Assembly (NCBI GenBank): GCA_018136815.1 | Contig: CM030942.1 | Location: 2,366,346-2,430,345 of the forward strand | Direction: 5' to 3' | DNA length: 64,000 nucleotides | Origin: Isochrysis galbana | Lineage: Eukaryota; Haptophyta; Isochrysidales; Isochrysidaceae | Shown here: in pieces, positions 10,610-20,199 of the stretch | Position numbering within the stretch: the stretch's first letter is position 1 | Layout of the letters: every line of letters starts with the position of its first letter | Notes under the pieces: model-generated | Seen by the model: only the letters and a program-made list of their open reading frames with translations | Told to the model about the DNA's origin: nothing | Database searches by the model: none | Program-made: the position numbers and the translations under genes

Positions 10610-12576
10610 ATGCGCGTGCTCGTGAGCGTGAGCGTGCACCGTCTCACCGCCGTGCTCACGGGCACTATGCTCGGCTGCATCCTCACCACGTACTCCCTCT
10701 GCATCCACGAGAGCCACTGCCCCAGATTTCTCCCGATGATCTCTGACAGTGAGTGGGAATGGGAGAGAGAAGGGGAGGGGAGGGGGAGAGCAGGGGAGAG
10801 AGGGAGAGGGGAAGAGCCCAGCGGCCGATGCTAGCCTCAGCAGGCTCCCCCAATCCCTCCCACTACCGCTCCCAGACCTGCACACAGCCAGAGCCGGATT
10901 GCCCAGGCTTGCTCCAGGCAATATCAGAGATAGACCGACACAGCCCGCCAGTCCTCTGTCCAAAAGTTTGCCGCTCCATCCCGCACGCTCACGATGAATT
11001 CTGTTCAACCCAACGGCAGCTCGTGCTCAGCCGCTGGGCCACAGCTCTCGCTGCATCGCAGTTCACCTTTCACTTTACCGATTGCGCACCTCAACCGTTC
11101 CTTTCCTCCCCTTCTTTTGCAGCATGGGTTTACCCTCCCGGCACGTATCTCTCCCGCATCACTCTCACCGTCGTGGCGTTTGGCCTTGCGGTCGTATACA
11201 CCGCGTACTATTTCCGTCAGGTCCTGTACGGCTCGCCCGCCTTTGTTGAGGCTGTGGTGCTCCGTATCGCACTCGTGGGCTGTGTCTCGATGTGCATCGT
11301 CGGCGCCGTCTGTGAGAACCCCGTCGTCAAATCCTGCGATGTTGGTATATTTTTCGGCGTGCACGTCGCTGCAGCCATGCTTACATTCGGCATCGCCACC
11401 CTGTACAGTATGCGGGCCATCCGTATGCTGCCGATGACCAGGTCAAATCTTCCTTTGCACCTCCTTGTTGCCGGCTCCATCATGTGCAAGCTGCGTTGGA
11501 TCCTGCACGCATGGTACGAACGCGCCCCCGGCCACCTCGAGGCTCTCTCCTCTCATCTCGACCTCATCGTTCCCATTCTTGAATGGTGCGACTGTCTTTT
11601 TTTGCTGGCTTTCTTCACAATCTACTCGACTATCACCATGTGCGGCTTCCGCGTCGCGTATGTGCGACAACAGCTCGTCACACAAGACCCTGATGCGTCT
11701 GACACCATAATTTCGGCGACAGGCCGCGACGAGCTGTTGATGCGCAGCCCCACTACGGAGCTCGCTTGGCTGGCCGAGAAGCCGCTGGTGGCGGTGGTGC
11801 AACGGATGGTGCACATGACTGTGGCTACGACTTTTTGCTTCTCTTGGATTGACGGCACCGTCCATCCCATGTTCCGTTGGCCGGCCCTCTCGGACATGTG
11901 GGTCTCTCCGCCTTCCAACATCATCTCTCGCTTTATGGTTTGCCTCGGCGCACTTGTATGCGGCTTATCTCAAGTCTCGCACGCTTACCTCTCCGACTCA
12001 GTCCGACAGAGACGCCTCCTTGGCTATGGGTATAGGCTAAACTCCCTCCTACATTCGCTCTCTTACATCGGTCTGGCCGGTCTTGCCATCGTGGGCGCTT
12101 GCAATCTTGACGAAAACCTCGCTCTGCACACCGTGGGCTCCAGCCTCTTCTTCGGGATGCACATTCTCTATTTCGGGCTGGACGCTCTTTGGTCTGCACC
12201 ACATGCGCGACGGCACACCACTGCTCTCGCAATAACCGCATGGCTGCTCTCCGTTTTAGCGGGAGCCGGGCTCTTTGCTCGAGCAGCTGGTGTGGACCAA
12301 TCCCTGCGGTCTGTACACATGGGTCCGCTGGACCTCGTCAACATGTGTGAGTGGGCGTGCCTCGGTGCCTTTACCGTGCTCCTCAAAACTTCCACTGACG
12401 CCTTCGATGGACAACCAAGAGTGCACATTGCACTTCTTGGCCCAACACACCTACTAGTCCCACGATCTCCACACAATGACGACGCGGTCGTGCTGCATAC
12501 CGCTTTCGATCTCACGGGCAAGCAAGATGGGAAGCTACAGGTCACCTCTAATTTGAAAGCTGACGATAGTGTGTAA
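10610..12576 (+). CDS. Membrane protein with two Frag1/DRAM/Sfk1-like domains
   Basis: Two exons, 10610-10748 and 11123-12576, with donor GTGAGT and acceptor TTTTGCAG; the phase-1 junction reads ...PMISDT|WVYPPG, restoring a family motif, giving 530 aa. The Frag1/DRAM/Sfk1 family (PGAP2, DRAM, yeast Sfk1) are six-helix membrane proteins with a luminal P-x-IS-D...PP loop; PGAP2 remodels GPI-anchor lipids and DRAM acts in lysosomes. Here the motif occurs twice: CPRFLPMISDT then WVYPPGTYLSR (residues about 37-58) and FRWPALSDMWVSPPSN (about 285-300). Downstream of each comes a Cys/Asn segment and a matching GIFFGVHVAA / SLFFGMHILY helix. So the protein looks like an internal duplication with 10-12 membrane segments and a short cytosolic tail. 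The substrate and the organelle cannot be read from sequence. Confidence 0.72.
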
Positions 12577-14011
12577 TCTTGCGTCGCCTTTGATTCTCAG
12601 GCGCTGCACTGGGCACCACGAACGGATTTCTAAGACGGACCCCATGCACATTTGTTGATTTAGGAATGTTGTATATACTCAACTATGCTGAGGAAGAAAC
12701 AACCATGCGGCCAAGTCACCATTCGCTGAGGAAGATACAAGGCGTTGGTGCGCTTTGTCGGCGAGGGCAGAGTTGCTGGCAGAAGAAAATCGGAGCGACA
12801 TATAGACGACAGCTCGTATTCGGGACGGATGAGAGGGAGGACGCGCATCATCAACGTAATCGAACATATTTTAGTTGCCTTTTACTACCACCACATGTGT
12901 ACAGCCCTCGGAAGGAAGTGAAACAAACGCATAGGTCATGATCGCGCCACGATTTGTTGTCGCTAGATGCTCCATGGTGTCTGCTCCGTTCATTGGCGTC
13001 ATGCCAAGCCGTCTCTTTGGCCGGCGTTCGCGGGCAAGCCGCCATCCGCGACCTGGTGACGATGAATCCAAACAAAGCCAAGTGTTGTTTGTTCGTCTCA
13101 GGCGTAGGTGTTTCGGTCGTGTTTCATTTGTTGGTATCAGTGCAATAGGCATGCGCATGGTGCATAGTGTGTGTGCATATGCATATGGTGTGTGTGTGTG
13201 CATGCGTGTATGTGTGCGTGTGTGTGTGCGTATGTGTGGTTCGTATCCCATTGAATAGAGTAGCGTAGTAATAAAACATTTGAGTGTCAGTATCGCTAGT
13301 GCCACTAGCCCGGTACCATCACGACAAACCGCAGCGCGCTTGCCCGTACACCTTGGTTGGTTTGATGTATCGAGCGTGATCATCGGCTCTACATGCGAAG
13401 AGACGGAAAGGGATCGATCGGCGGTGCGGTAGGCGCGGCGGGAACGGAGAGTAGTGGGCGGATGGCGGGCTTGACCACCTGCTCTCAGTAGAGGAAGGCA
13501 GGAGGACGGGCTTGGGCGAGGGTGAGTGCGAAGACGGAGCGGGCATGGCTTGGCAATTGGCGATGGATAGGCAGAGGCTGGGGCCGAGGCTGAAGATTGG
13601 TACGGATCAAGTGTTGAGAACGAGGGACGAGGGACGAGAATAGGAATAGGAACGAGAACGAGAGCGACGAACGACAGACGACAGTCTGGTGACACGGCAC
13701 CACACTGACATCGACACTCTCAACACTTACATAGTACCACTACTGCAACTAAGCCCGAGACCATCACGAAAAACCGCAGCGCACTTGCACACCCACACTT
13801 TTCCTTGTGTGCATTGGTTTGGGTGCAACTGCTATGGTAGCGCACGCGTCCGGGTCCAACCCAGGAAACCGAAGAAAAAGGAAAGAAGAGGGGAAGGGAA
13901 AGGGGCGCGAGGAAGGGGAGCTTGAAGGGCGTTGGACATAATAATGTAGCAAGCGTTGTGCCCAATGTAGGTGTAGGTGTTAGCCCCGAATCTTTAGATC
14001 TTTTTTAAGTG
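12577..14011. other. Intergenic; TG-rich tract and a local duplication
   Basis: No gene recognised. A (TG)n-rich stretch with CATATG interruptions lies at about 13165-13240. Bases 13310-13360 (CCATCACGACAAACCGCAGC...) recur with changes at 13763-13820, a duplication about 450 bp apart. Bases 13835-13925 are the inverted form of a repeat found at 20640-20710 and 57165-57240 (GGTTTCC(G/T)GGGT(C/T)CG block). Part of 12577-12700 is likely the 3' UTR of the membrane protein gene. Confidence 0.5.
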
Positions 14012-17000
14012 TCAACTGCTAGATGGCGATGACCTCGCCATTTCCAATAGGATGAGGTCCTCGAGCAAGTCCGCAGTAGTGTGCTGCCCATTCATGCGCG
14101 CAAGTTCGGCAACTGAGCGCCCTTCTAGGTCCTCGATTTTCAACTGAGACGTCAACCTGGGACCGTCCTCTGCTGACAAAAGCCAATGGAGCATTGTGTC
14201 ATGACCTTTCCACGCTGCCTTGGCAACTGCGCCGTGACGCGCATCATTGACATGCCCGAGGTCAAGACCTTTCGACATCAGCCACCGACATGTGTCAATG
14301 TTTCCAGCTGCCGCGGCCCATTGGACAGCGGCACAACCAAAGCGATTTAATGCCGACACATCAACGAGCGGGTGGCTCATGATGAGCTCCATAGTCGGCT
14401 GATGGCCCCCAAAGACAGCCCAGTCAAACGCCGTCGAGTCATCGCGCATCCGGAGTGTAACGTCCGCTCCTGCCTCATTAAGGAGGTAGCGGGCCACATC
14501 ATATTGCCCATATTTGGCCGCGAACATCAGCGCTGTCCGTCCGACCTTATTGGCCGCATCAACCGGCACTTTGGCCTCCTCTACCAACCATATCGCCGTA
14601 TCCAATTGGCCATAGCTAGCGCACCACATCAACGCTGTACTACCGAACTTGTCGACCGCGTGCCCGGGCTGCCAACCCTCCTTAGCGAGTGCACGTGCCC
14701 GAGCCACGTCTCCTATTGCGCACGCACTAATGCCTCCTCGATCTTCCAACTCCGCGTATGGTGTTCGCCCGTCGCGTTCGAGGATACGCAACATAGTTTT
14801 CGGAGGCGCCGATGCACCGTAGTGATACCGTCCCACGCGAATCGGGGCAAGAGTGGTCAAGGGGGCCGACTGCCCGTTGTCAAGAGACCTGTCGCAAGCT
14901 CTCACGACGTTCTCATTCTCGCTCATGCTGCTTCTTGCGCATTCCCGTTGCCATATCTCCACGAGCTGCGCAATGTTCAGACGCTCGAGCTGCACATCGG
15001 CTGGAAGGCTAAGCCCGTGCTGTATGGCCAATGACTTCGCTTGCACACCACTTGTTGAGTCTCCACCTAGCGCTTCGAATGGCGTTGCGTCAAGTTGAGC
15101 CTCCTCGGATTCTCCATTCAGTTCGCCTGTAAGCCGCAGCACACGGCGCCAAATGGCATACAAGAGGTGCCGCACATCAGCCACGCTACTGTTGGTAGAA
15201 ATGCGCGGAAGAGGGCCCGCATTGCCACATCGTAAGCGCAACGCCTCAGCGACGGAGCGTAGCTCAAGTGGTATACGAGCCAATCTTTCCGTTTGCCGTG
15301 CCATCACTATCGCCTCCCCCGACAAGTCATCGGTATCTACGGCTGAATCATCGGTAGCATGCTTCCCAGCATGGGTAGCGACTTCTGGGTCGAAGCTGAG
15401 TGTGCAGAGTTGCTCCGTGTCACATACTATCCACATTTCAGGCAAGGCACCAAAAAAAGGTGAGTTTTGCTCCACCTGTCCTTCAGTCTCGTTCGAGGCG
15501 GGATCAGGAAGTGGCGGCCCGTTGGCACATTGCCCGACAGTCTCCCTCGCCCAACTTGAATCGCATGCAGCTGGCAACTCCTCGCCGACGGCGCCACCAT
15601 GGCGGACTTCGTTTACCCCTAACATCACACAGCCCATCTCACCATACCGTTGTGAACGCCTGCTCTCGTCCTGGAGGCGAAGCAAGAACGCGCAAATGGG
15701 TTGGTTGCGGGACGCTACGCACATGCCAAAGGCGACTCGATGGCACGGCGGTGACTGGGCGGCCGCCGCTTCGCCGAGAGCTCGTGCCATGGCGTGCTCG
15801 ACTCCCCGACCCAGAACGCGGCACGACATGACGAAGCTATGCACGAAAAGCATGGCGCCATATCTCTCATCGTTCCCAAGGCGACAAAGTGTGGCGCCAA
15901 CGAGTCCGTAGTCACCGTAGCGGTCGCGCACGTGGACGAACATACCAAGCGGTGCGAGGCGCATGTCGTCACGGGATGGTGGCCGCCGCTTCCATGCATT
16001 GAATTGATTTGTTCGTTCATGGAGCTGAATCACGCGTTCCAGTGTGGGGCCATCTGCACCCACCAATGACGAGATCTGCACTTGCACGTTCAGCGCTCGA
16101 TGGTACTCAGCCAGCGAGCCGCTACAAGCGCGTAGTGCGGCGCGGGGCGCATCTGCCGCACGAAGCTTCGCTCGATGAACGTCCGCGTCCGTCGCGGCGG
16201 CGCGTCCAACCAGGTCCATTGGCCAGACGTGTGCAAGCTGCGTCCGCACCTCCGGGTCTGTTTGGGGCATGATCCACGTGAGGAGTTGGGGTAGTATGGT
16301 GCGCACCTCGCCGATTTCAGCAGCATTGTCGTCCACGAAGAGGAGAGATTCCACCGGTGCCTCCACTTCGCCGGCAAGCTGCTGGATGGCATTGGACTTT
16401 TGAAGAGTGGGTGCTATGCGAAATGCGCTCACATGCTCTCGGGACAGTGGCACGTCCGGGCGCTGAAGTACGGCCCACACATCCGCCTCGAGGTTTCGGG
16501 AGCATATACACAGAAGGACGCCCCGCTCGCGCAGAGCTAATAGCCGGTGCTGAAGCTCAAGGTGTCGCCCCTCTATTGTCACCCCTTCTGGACCAGCCTC
16601 ACCCACGGCGTCATGCCACAGCGTGTAGTCGCAGTCCACCACAACCGCCTTGAGCGGCGCAGATAAGCACGGCAGCAGTGCTCGCGCAGCCGCGCCAGCA
16701 AGGGCGCAGCACATCTCATCGGTGTAGGGCAAGTGGCCGAGCTCGCCGGCAATGGGATCGTATGGTTGTTGACATGGGTACCATCGCTTCACCTCGCTCG
16801 CACTCACCACGCTCAGCCGTGGCTCCTCGAGCGCAAGCGCCTGTAGCTTGCGAGTGGCCTCGGCAAACGCAGCACGCCGGCCCTTTGCGTTCACGCAGGC
16901 CCGTACAGGGCAGAGGACGAGGACGAGCCGCCGTACGTGGGTGTGAAGCGCCTGTCGGAGTGAGTCGACGAAGAGTGCCAGGTCCGCCTCGAACGATAGC

Positions 17001-17236
17001 GCGTCAAACGGCCTGCCGTCGCTCTGCCAGTCTGCAAAACGGAGAAAACCGACAGCACCGCTCGATGCCTGGAAGGCGGAGGGCGCGTGGAGCTCGTGGT
17101 GGAGGGCCGCGTAGCTGGTGAGTGAGAGCTTCACACGACGGCCCAGCGCGCGCTCAAGCCACCAGCCCAGCCAGTCGCTAAGAGGCTCGCAGGTGAAGCT
17201 GGCGGCCACCCCCACCGCCTCGCGCCGAGGAGCCAT
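14012..17236 (-). CDS. FkbH-type HAD/GNAT + acyl carrier protein + ankyrin repeat fusion
   Basis: A single-exon 1074-aa protein. Residues 1-190 match the FkbH N-terminal domain (SFTCEPLSDWLGWWL opening, later VGFLRFADW). Residues ~198-330 are a HAD phosphatase-like domain: D201-C-D203 in VVVDCDYTLWHD and the FVDDN motif at D302-D303. A GNAT-like region follows (~380-530). A carrier domain sits at ~690-780 with the phosphopantetheine motif GGDS, Ser727. The C terminus (~840-1050) is about six ankyrin repeats (GSTALMWCASYGQ, GRTALMFAAKYGQ). In bacteria FkbH proteins take a glyceryl group from 1,3-bisphosphoglycerate, dephosphorylate it and load it on a separate ACP, for methoxymalonyl or tetronate units. 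Here the enzyme and the carrier are in one chain, suggesting self-loading, with ankyrins as a docking platform. Start chosen because it begins the FkbH fold. No polyketide synthase is in the window. Confidence 0.85.
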   Translation of the reverse strand: MAPRREAVGVAASFTCEPLSDWLGWWLERALGRRVKLSLTSYAALHHELHAPSAFQASSGAVGFLRFADWQSDGRPFDALSFEADLALFVDSLRQALHTHVRRLVLVLCPVRACVNAKGRRAAFAEATRKLQALALEEPRLSVVSASEVKRWYPCQQPYDPIAGELGHLPYTDEMCCALAGAAARALLPCLSAPLKAVVVDCDYTLWHDAVGEAGPEGVTIEGRHLELQHRLLALRERGVLLCICSRNLEADVWAVLQRPDVPLSREHVSAFRIAPTLQKSNAIQQLAGEVEAPVESLLFVDDNAAEIGEVRTILPQLLTWIMPQTDPEVRTQLAHVWPMDLVGRAAATDADVHRAKLRAADAPRAALRACSGSLAEYHRALNVQVQISSLVGADGPTLERVIQLHERTNQFNAWKRRPPSRDDMRLAPLGMFVHVRDRYGDYGLVGATLCRLGNDERYGAMLFVHSFVMSCRVLGRGVEHAMARALGEAAAAQSPPCHRVAFGMCVASRNQPICAFLLRLQDESRRSQRYGEMGCVMLGVNEVRHGGAVGEELPAACDSSWARETVGQCANGPPLPDPASNETEGQVEQNSPFFGALPEMWIVCDTEQLCTLSFDPEVATHAGKHATDDSAVDTDDLSGEAIVMARQTERLARIPLELRSVAEALRLRCGNAGPLPRISTNSSVADVRHLLYAIWRRVLRLTGELNGESEEAQLDATPFEALGGDSTSGVQAKSLAIQHGLSLPADVQLERLNIAQLVEIWQRECARSSMSENENVVRACDRSLDNGQSAPLTTLAPIRVGRYHYGASAPPKTMLRILERDGRTPYAELEDRGGISACAIGDVARARALAKEGWQPGHAVDKFGSTALMWCASYGQLDTAIWLVEEAKVPVDAANKVGRTALMFAAKYGQYDVARYLLNEAGADVTLRMRDDSTAFDWAVFGGHQPTMELIMSHPLVDVSALNRFGCAAVQWAAAAGNIDTCRWLMSKGLDLGHVNDARHGAVAKAAWKGHDTMLHWLLSAEDGPRLTSQLKIEDLEGRSVAELARMNGQHTTADLLEDLILLEMARSSPSSS

Positions 17237-18319
17237 CGCCGAGAGAAGGATTCAGACGTGTGAATGGCGTGAAATTATCCTCGAGTACGATGGGAAGAGT
17301 GGGAAGAATATTAGTCAAGGGAAACCGGCGGGTGGGCGGGTGCGGAGTGCGGCACGTCTACGAGGCGGCGGCGACGGGAGAGAGAGGCAGTGGTCTCCCG
17401 ACCAATCGCGTGCTGCTCAAGGCGGGAGCGAGTCGAGGTTCACCCTAGGTACTTCCCTAGTCCTCCTACTAGTAAAGTAGAGGACGGTCCGCGATGCTCT
17501 CAGTCCGTCAGGCTGTGTGTGGGTTGGGTATGTACTCCATGGCGGATAGGACCGCCGCCCTTCCTAGCTTCCTAGGCTCTAGGCTTGTGCGGCTGAACCA
17601 CCCTAGATGGGAAATACGTATTTACCGTATTTGGCCAGAGGCCAACTGGCCAAATACATGTGTATTTGGCTGTATTGCTGTATTTGAAGCGCCGCCCGGT
17701 TGTAGGCCTCGAATGTACAGTAAGGGTGCACCATAAAGAAAACAGGGATTTTTGCCTTCTACATTTTCTACACAAGCCGACTCCCACACCTTGATAGTTT
17801 CTTAGAAGCCGCGGGGTCTTTACTTTTACTATTACTATTTGTTATGTTATTTTGTGTATACATATTCAAGCAGCCGAGAGCAGAAGGAAGGCGCAAAAGT
17901 ATAAGTGCGAAGTGCCCCCGCGGCCCACGACCAACGAATGGCCACTATTGACCACAACAATCGGCTAACGGCCCGCTACACGGCGACAACGACAACTTGC
18001 TTGGCCCGCCGGCCGCCGGCGAGGCCCGCATTTCGCAGTGCATGTGCATAGAAGATAGAAGATAGAAGTTTTCTTGCGCTGAGTCGCTGAGTCTGAGTTT
18101 CTTATCCTCAGGTGGAGGCCTCTCAGTCCAGCTCCATTTCTTATCGCTAGATGGCCAATTTGCTTCTAGGTTTTCTTAATGGGGGGGGTTTCTTTTAATG
18201 GTGCACGCTCCGATCGCAGAGCGCGCACCGCGTAAATGCAGAATACAGGTTTCGTTACACGTCTATAGGGTGATGGAACGGGTTTGGTCCGTGTTCTTAC
18301 ATAACGTCAACGTGACCTT
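17237..18319. other. Intergenic; hairpin repeats, no gene recognised
   Basis: Bases 17237-17400 are the likely leader of the FkbH-type gene. Bases 17603-17690 hold an AAATACGTATTT palindrome and a perfect GTATTTGGCCA...TGGCCAAATAC stem; the first part recurs at 24240-24272. Bases 17810-17870 and 18150-18320 are AT-richer than the surroundings and lead into the AT-rich orphan ORF. No RNA gene is recognisable. Confidence 0.5.
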
Positions 18320-18763
18320 CTAGCGTGGGGGGTTTCGCATCTTTTCTTCATACAACTTACGCGATACTGACAACACCCTCTTCACCAATGTAGTTACATC
18401 GTTCTTGAAATATTTATCTATCATAATCGTATTCAAATCATGTTCATTTGGATTCTGAATGTTCTTCATCTGATGTTTAAACCCCTCTTTCTGGGCAATT
18501 TGCGTGAGCTGATCGTAATTAACATACCCTCTATCGAAACGCCTGAATGATATGTATGCCCTTATGAACTTGCCGTATTGGTCATCATCAAGCTTATTCA
18601 CGAATTTTTCGTACAGCTCATTCTCCTTGTTGTTATTCAGAGCTCGATCAATTTCGTACCGCCACGCCCCATTGTCGGATGCCGTGCTCGTAAGGATACT
18701 CTTGATATTGTTCGGATTTAGTACTGTTGAGTAATTTATGTCAACATCGCTAGTGCTGGACAT
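18320..18763 (-). CDS. AT-rich orphan ORF, 147 aa
   Basis: The ORF starts MSSTSDVDINYS at 18763 and ends RNPPR at 18320. It is soluble, charged, rich in Asn, Asp, Lys, Tyr and Ile, and predicted mostly helical (EIDRALNNNKENELYEKF; YGKFIRAYISFRRFD). No family is recognised. Codon use differs strongly from every neighbour: AAT, AAA, GAT and TAT predominate where the window normally uses GC-ending codons, and the flanks 18280-18800 are AT-richer too. That points to recent acquisition, for example from a large DNA virus, a virophage/polinton-like element or an organelle, but nothing diagnostic is present. The upstream ATG at 18763 is favoured because in-frame sequence further upstream is the minisatellite. 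Confidence 0.5.
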   Translation of the reverse strand: MSSTSDVDINYSTVLNPNNIKSILTSTASDNGAWRYEIDRALNNNKENELYEKFVNKLDDDQYGKFIRAYISFRRFDRGYVNYDQLTQIAQKEGFKHQMKNIQNPNEHDLNTIMIDKYFKNDVTTLVKRVLSVSRKLYEEKMRNPPR

Positions 18764-18892
18764 GTATAATAGTATCGTATAATAGTATCGTACATATTTT
18801 TGTGTCACGCACCAACTCGAGCGGGATGCATCAGTCCTCTTGCCAAACGAGTGGGTTGGATAGCTACCCTCATGATCCCCACGATCTTCCGC

Positions 18893-19137
18893 GATTGAAC
18901 GCTTTTCCATGCGGTGGGGGTGATGGCGATTGAACGCGTTCCACGTGTAGGCTGATGGTGATTGAACGCTTTTCCATGCGGTGGGGGTGATGGTGATTGA
19001 GCGCGTTCCACGTGTAGGCTGATGGTGATTGAACGCTTTTCCATGCGGTGGGTGATGGTGATTGAGCGCGTTCCACGTGTAGGCTGATGGTGATTGAACG
19101 CTTTTCCATGCGGTGGGTGATGGTGATTGAGCGCTTC
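18893..19137. repeat. 67-bp minisatellite, about 3.7 units
   Basis: Units begin with GATTGAACGCTTTTCCATGC at 18893, 18960, 19027 and 19092 (periods 67, 67, 65). Each unit is itself two related ~33-bp halves: one with GCTTTTCCATGCGGTGG and one with GCGTTCCACGTGTAGGC, both opening GATTGA(A/G)CGC. On the minus strand all units stay open and would encode a repeat of the ITISLHVERAQSPSP type, contiguous with the frame of the orphan ORF upstream of its ATG. Confidence 0.95.
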
Positions 19138-19194
19138 TCGCCTTTCTCGTTCTCGCGTTCTCGCAGAGCAGAGCGGCCCGCTTTGCAGAGTGCC

Positions 19195-19645
19195 CCCCCC
19201 CCCTTCCCATGGCCCATGGCTCCCAAAGCCGCCCCCAAGCCCTAGAGGCTAGAGGAAGCCTAAGCCGTAACTTACTTAGCCGGCCCCTGGGCCCTGGGCC
19301 CTGTACTCCTACATGTGAAACACAGTCAAACTTAGAAATAAAACAGCAAAAACAGTATTATTTTTGCCGTCGAAAAAAGTAAAACAGTGTAAAAAACAGA
19401 TGTGCGGGGGGGGGGGGGCGCCCGAAATAAAAAAGCGAAAAACATATGTTTTGGGCCTCCGAAAAAAACACTGTTCTTGTGTTTCACATGTAGGACTATA
19501 CTACTATACTATCCAGGCCCGCGATCTCCGCGCCAGAAACCGCGCAGCCGCGCTCGAAGACGTCCGGAAGGCTGCAGCGTACTGCAAAGCGAACGGCGTC
19601 GGTGCCAAAGCAGCAATTGCCACAGGGATGTTCCCATGCGGCTGA
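19195..19645 (+). pseudogene. Transposase-like HTH fragment interrupted by a MITE
   Basis: Bases 19509-19645 encode a segment, RNRAAALEDVRKAAAYCKAN then GVGAKAAIATGMFP, that also occurs at 35265-35375 as RAATVEEVRKAAEYCRAND then VGVKAAAAAALLKPG. The residues look like a helix-turn-helix of the kind that opens Tc/pogo-type transposases, repeated in a genome as mobile-element debris. A MAPKAAPKP start-like segment at 19217 parallels MAPRKPATK at 35182, but here about 190 bp of terminal-inverted-repeat element separates it from the rest. The reading frame is not continuous. The family name is an inference from pattern and recurrence. Confidence 0.4.
19308..19494. mobile_element. MITE with 17-bp perfect terminal inverted repeats
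   Basis: CCTACATGTGAAACACA at 19308-19324 is exactly complementary to TGTGTTTCACATGTAGG at 19478-19494. The flanking triplets are ACT on both sides, a possible target duplication. The 187-bp interior is A-rich with GTGTAAAAAACA and a G-run and has no coding capacity. Related ends occur at 47810-47878 and 53766-54062. Confidence 0.8.
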
Positions 19646-19872
19646 GTGAGGAGGAGGAGGAGGCGAAGCGCTTGCGCTTGCTGCTTGCTGCTGCCGGCGC
19701 GACCTACCACCATAGTAGTAATATGTGGTACTACGCTACTACATCTAATTTCAGGCTGGGCCTGGCGCTCTAGTCTAGAGAGCGTGGAGTCGCGCTGCTT
19801 CGGCACCCCGCCAACGGCGCGGCCGCTCGCTCATGTGCGCGCCAGCCCGCCCTCAACATTGAAGCTCCTCAG

Positions 19873-20199
19873 ATGGGACTTGACTCGTCAGCCACTGTAC
19901 GCAGGGGTAAGAGAAAGCGCGCGAAGCCGCCTCCAAAGAAGGCCAAACCCAAGGTCGCAACGGTCTTTGATTGCCCTTTTTGTGGAAACTCGTCGTCATG
20001 CAGCGTCATGATGGATTACGACCATGCACAAGGCGAGATCAAGTGCGACCAGTGCAACGCGAAACACGAGTCGCGCATCTCGCGTCTGTCAGAACCCATC
20101 GATGTGTACGCTGAGTGGATAGACATGTGTGAGGACGTCAACGCCAATGGTGGAGCGAGGGTCGAGCAGGAGGAGGACGATCCAGAGGATGATCTCTAG
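19873..20199 (+). CDS. ELOF1: Transcription elongation factor 1 homologue (Elf1/ELOF1)
   Basis: A 108-aa protein with the complete Elf1 fold. A basic N-terminal tail (RRGKRKRAKPPPKKAKPK, residues 10-27) precedes a zinc ribbon with C34-x2-C37 in DCPFCGN and a second C-x2-C in KCDQCNAKHESRI, then the invariant LSEPIDVYAEWIDMCE segment. ELOF1 travels with RNA polymerase II through chromatin and supports transcription-coupled repair. An acidic tail (EQEEDDPEDDL) extends beyond animal ELOF1, as in fungal homologues. Known proteins begin MG-(R/K)-(R/K)-K-x-K; here ten extra residues precede that motif, and a CAG just before GGTAAGAG leaves open a spliced start from an upstream exon. Confidence 0.93.
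   Translation: MGLDSSATVRRGKRKRAKPPPKKAKPKVATVFDCPFCGNSSSCSVMMDYDHAQGEIKCDQCNAKHESRISRLSEPIDVYAEWIDMCEDVNANGGARVEQEEDDPEDDL

Noticed and set aside
9581..10704. Long overlapping ORFs of Glu-Arg or Ser-Leu on both strands
   Set aside because: They are translations of the (GA)n/(CT)n purine-rich tract and have no non-repetitive content.
14372..15911. Plus-strand ORFs (220 and 252 codons) within the FkbH-ankyrin gene
   Set aside because: Antisense shadows of the minus-strand gene, whose frame carries the HAD, carrier and ankyrin motifs.
18893..19210. Minisatellite as a CRISPR array
   Set aside because: Units are contiguous with no unique spacers, and the genome is eukaryotic.
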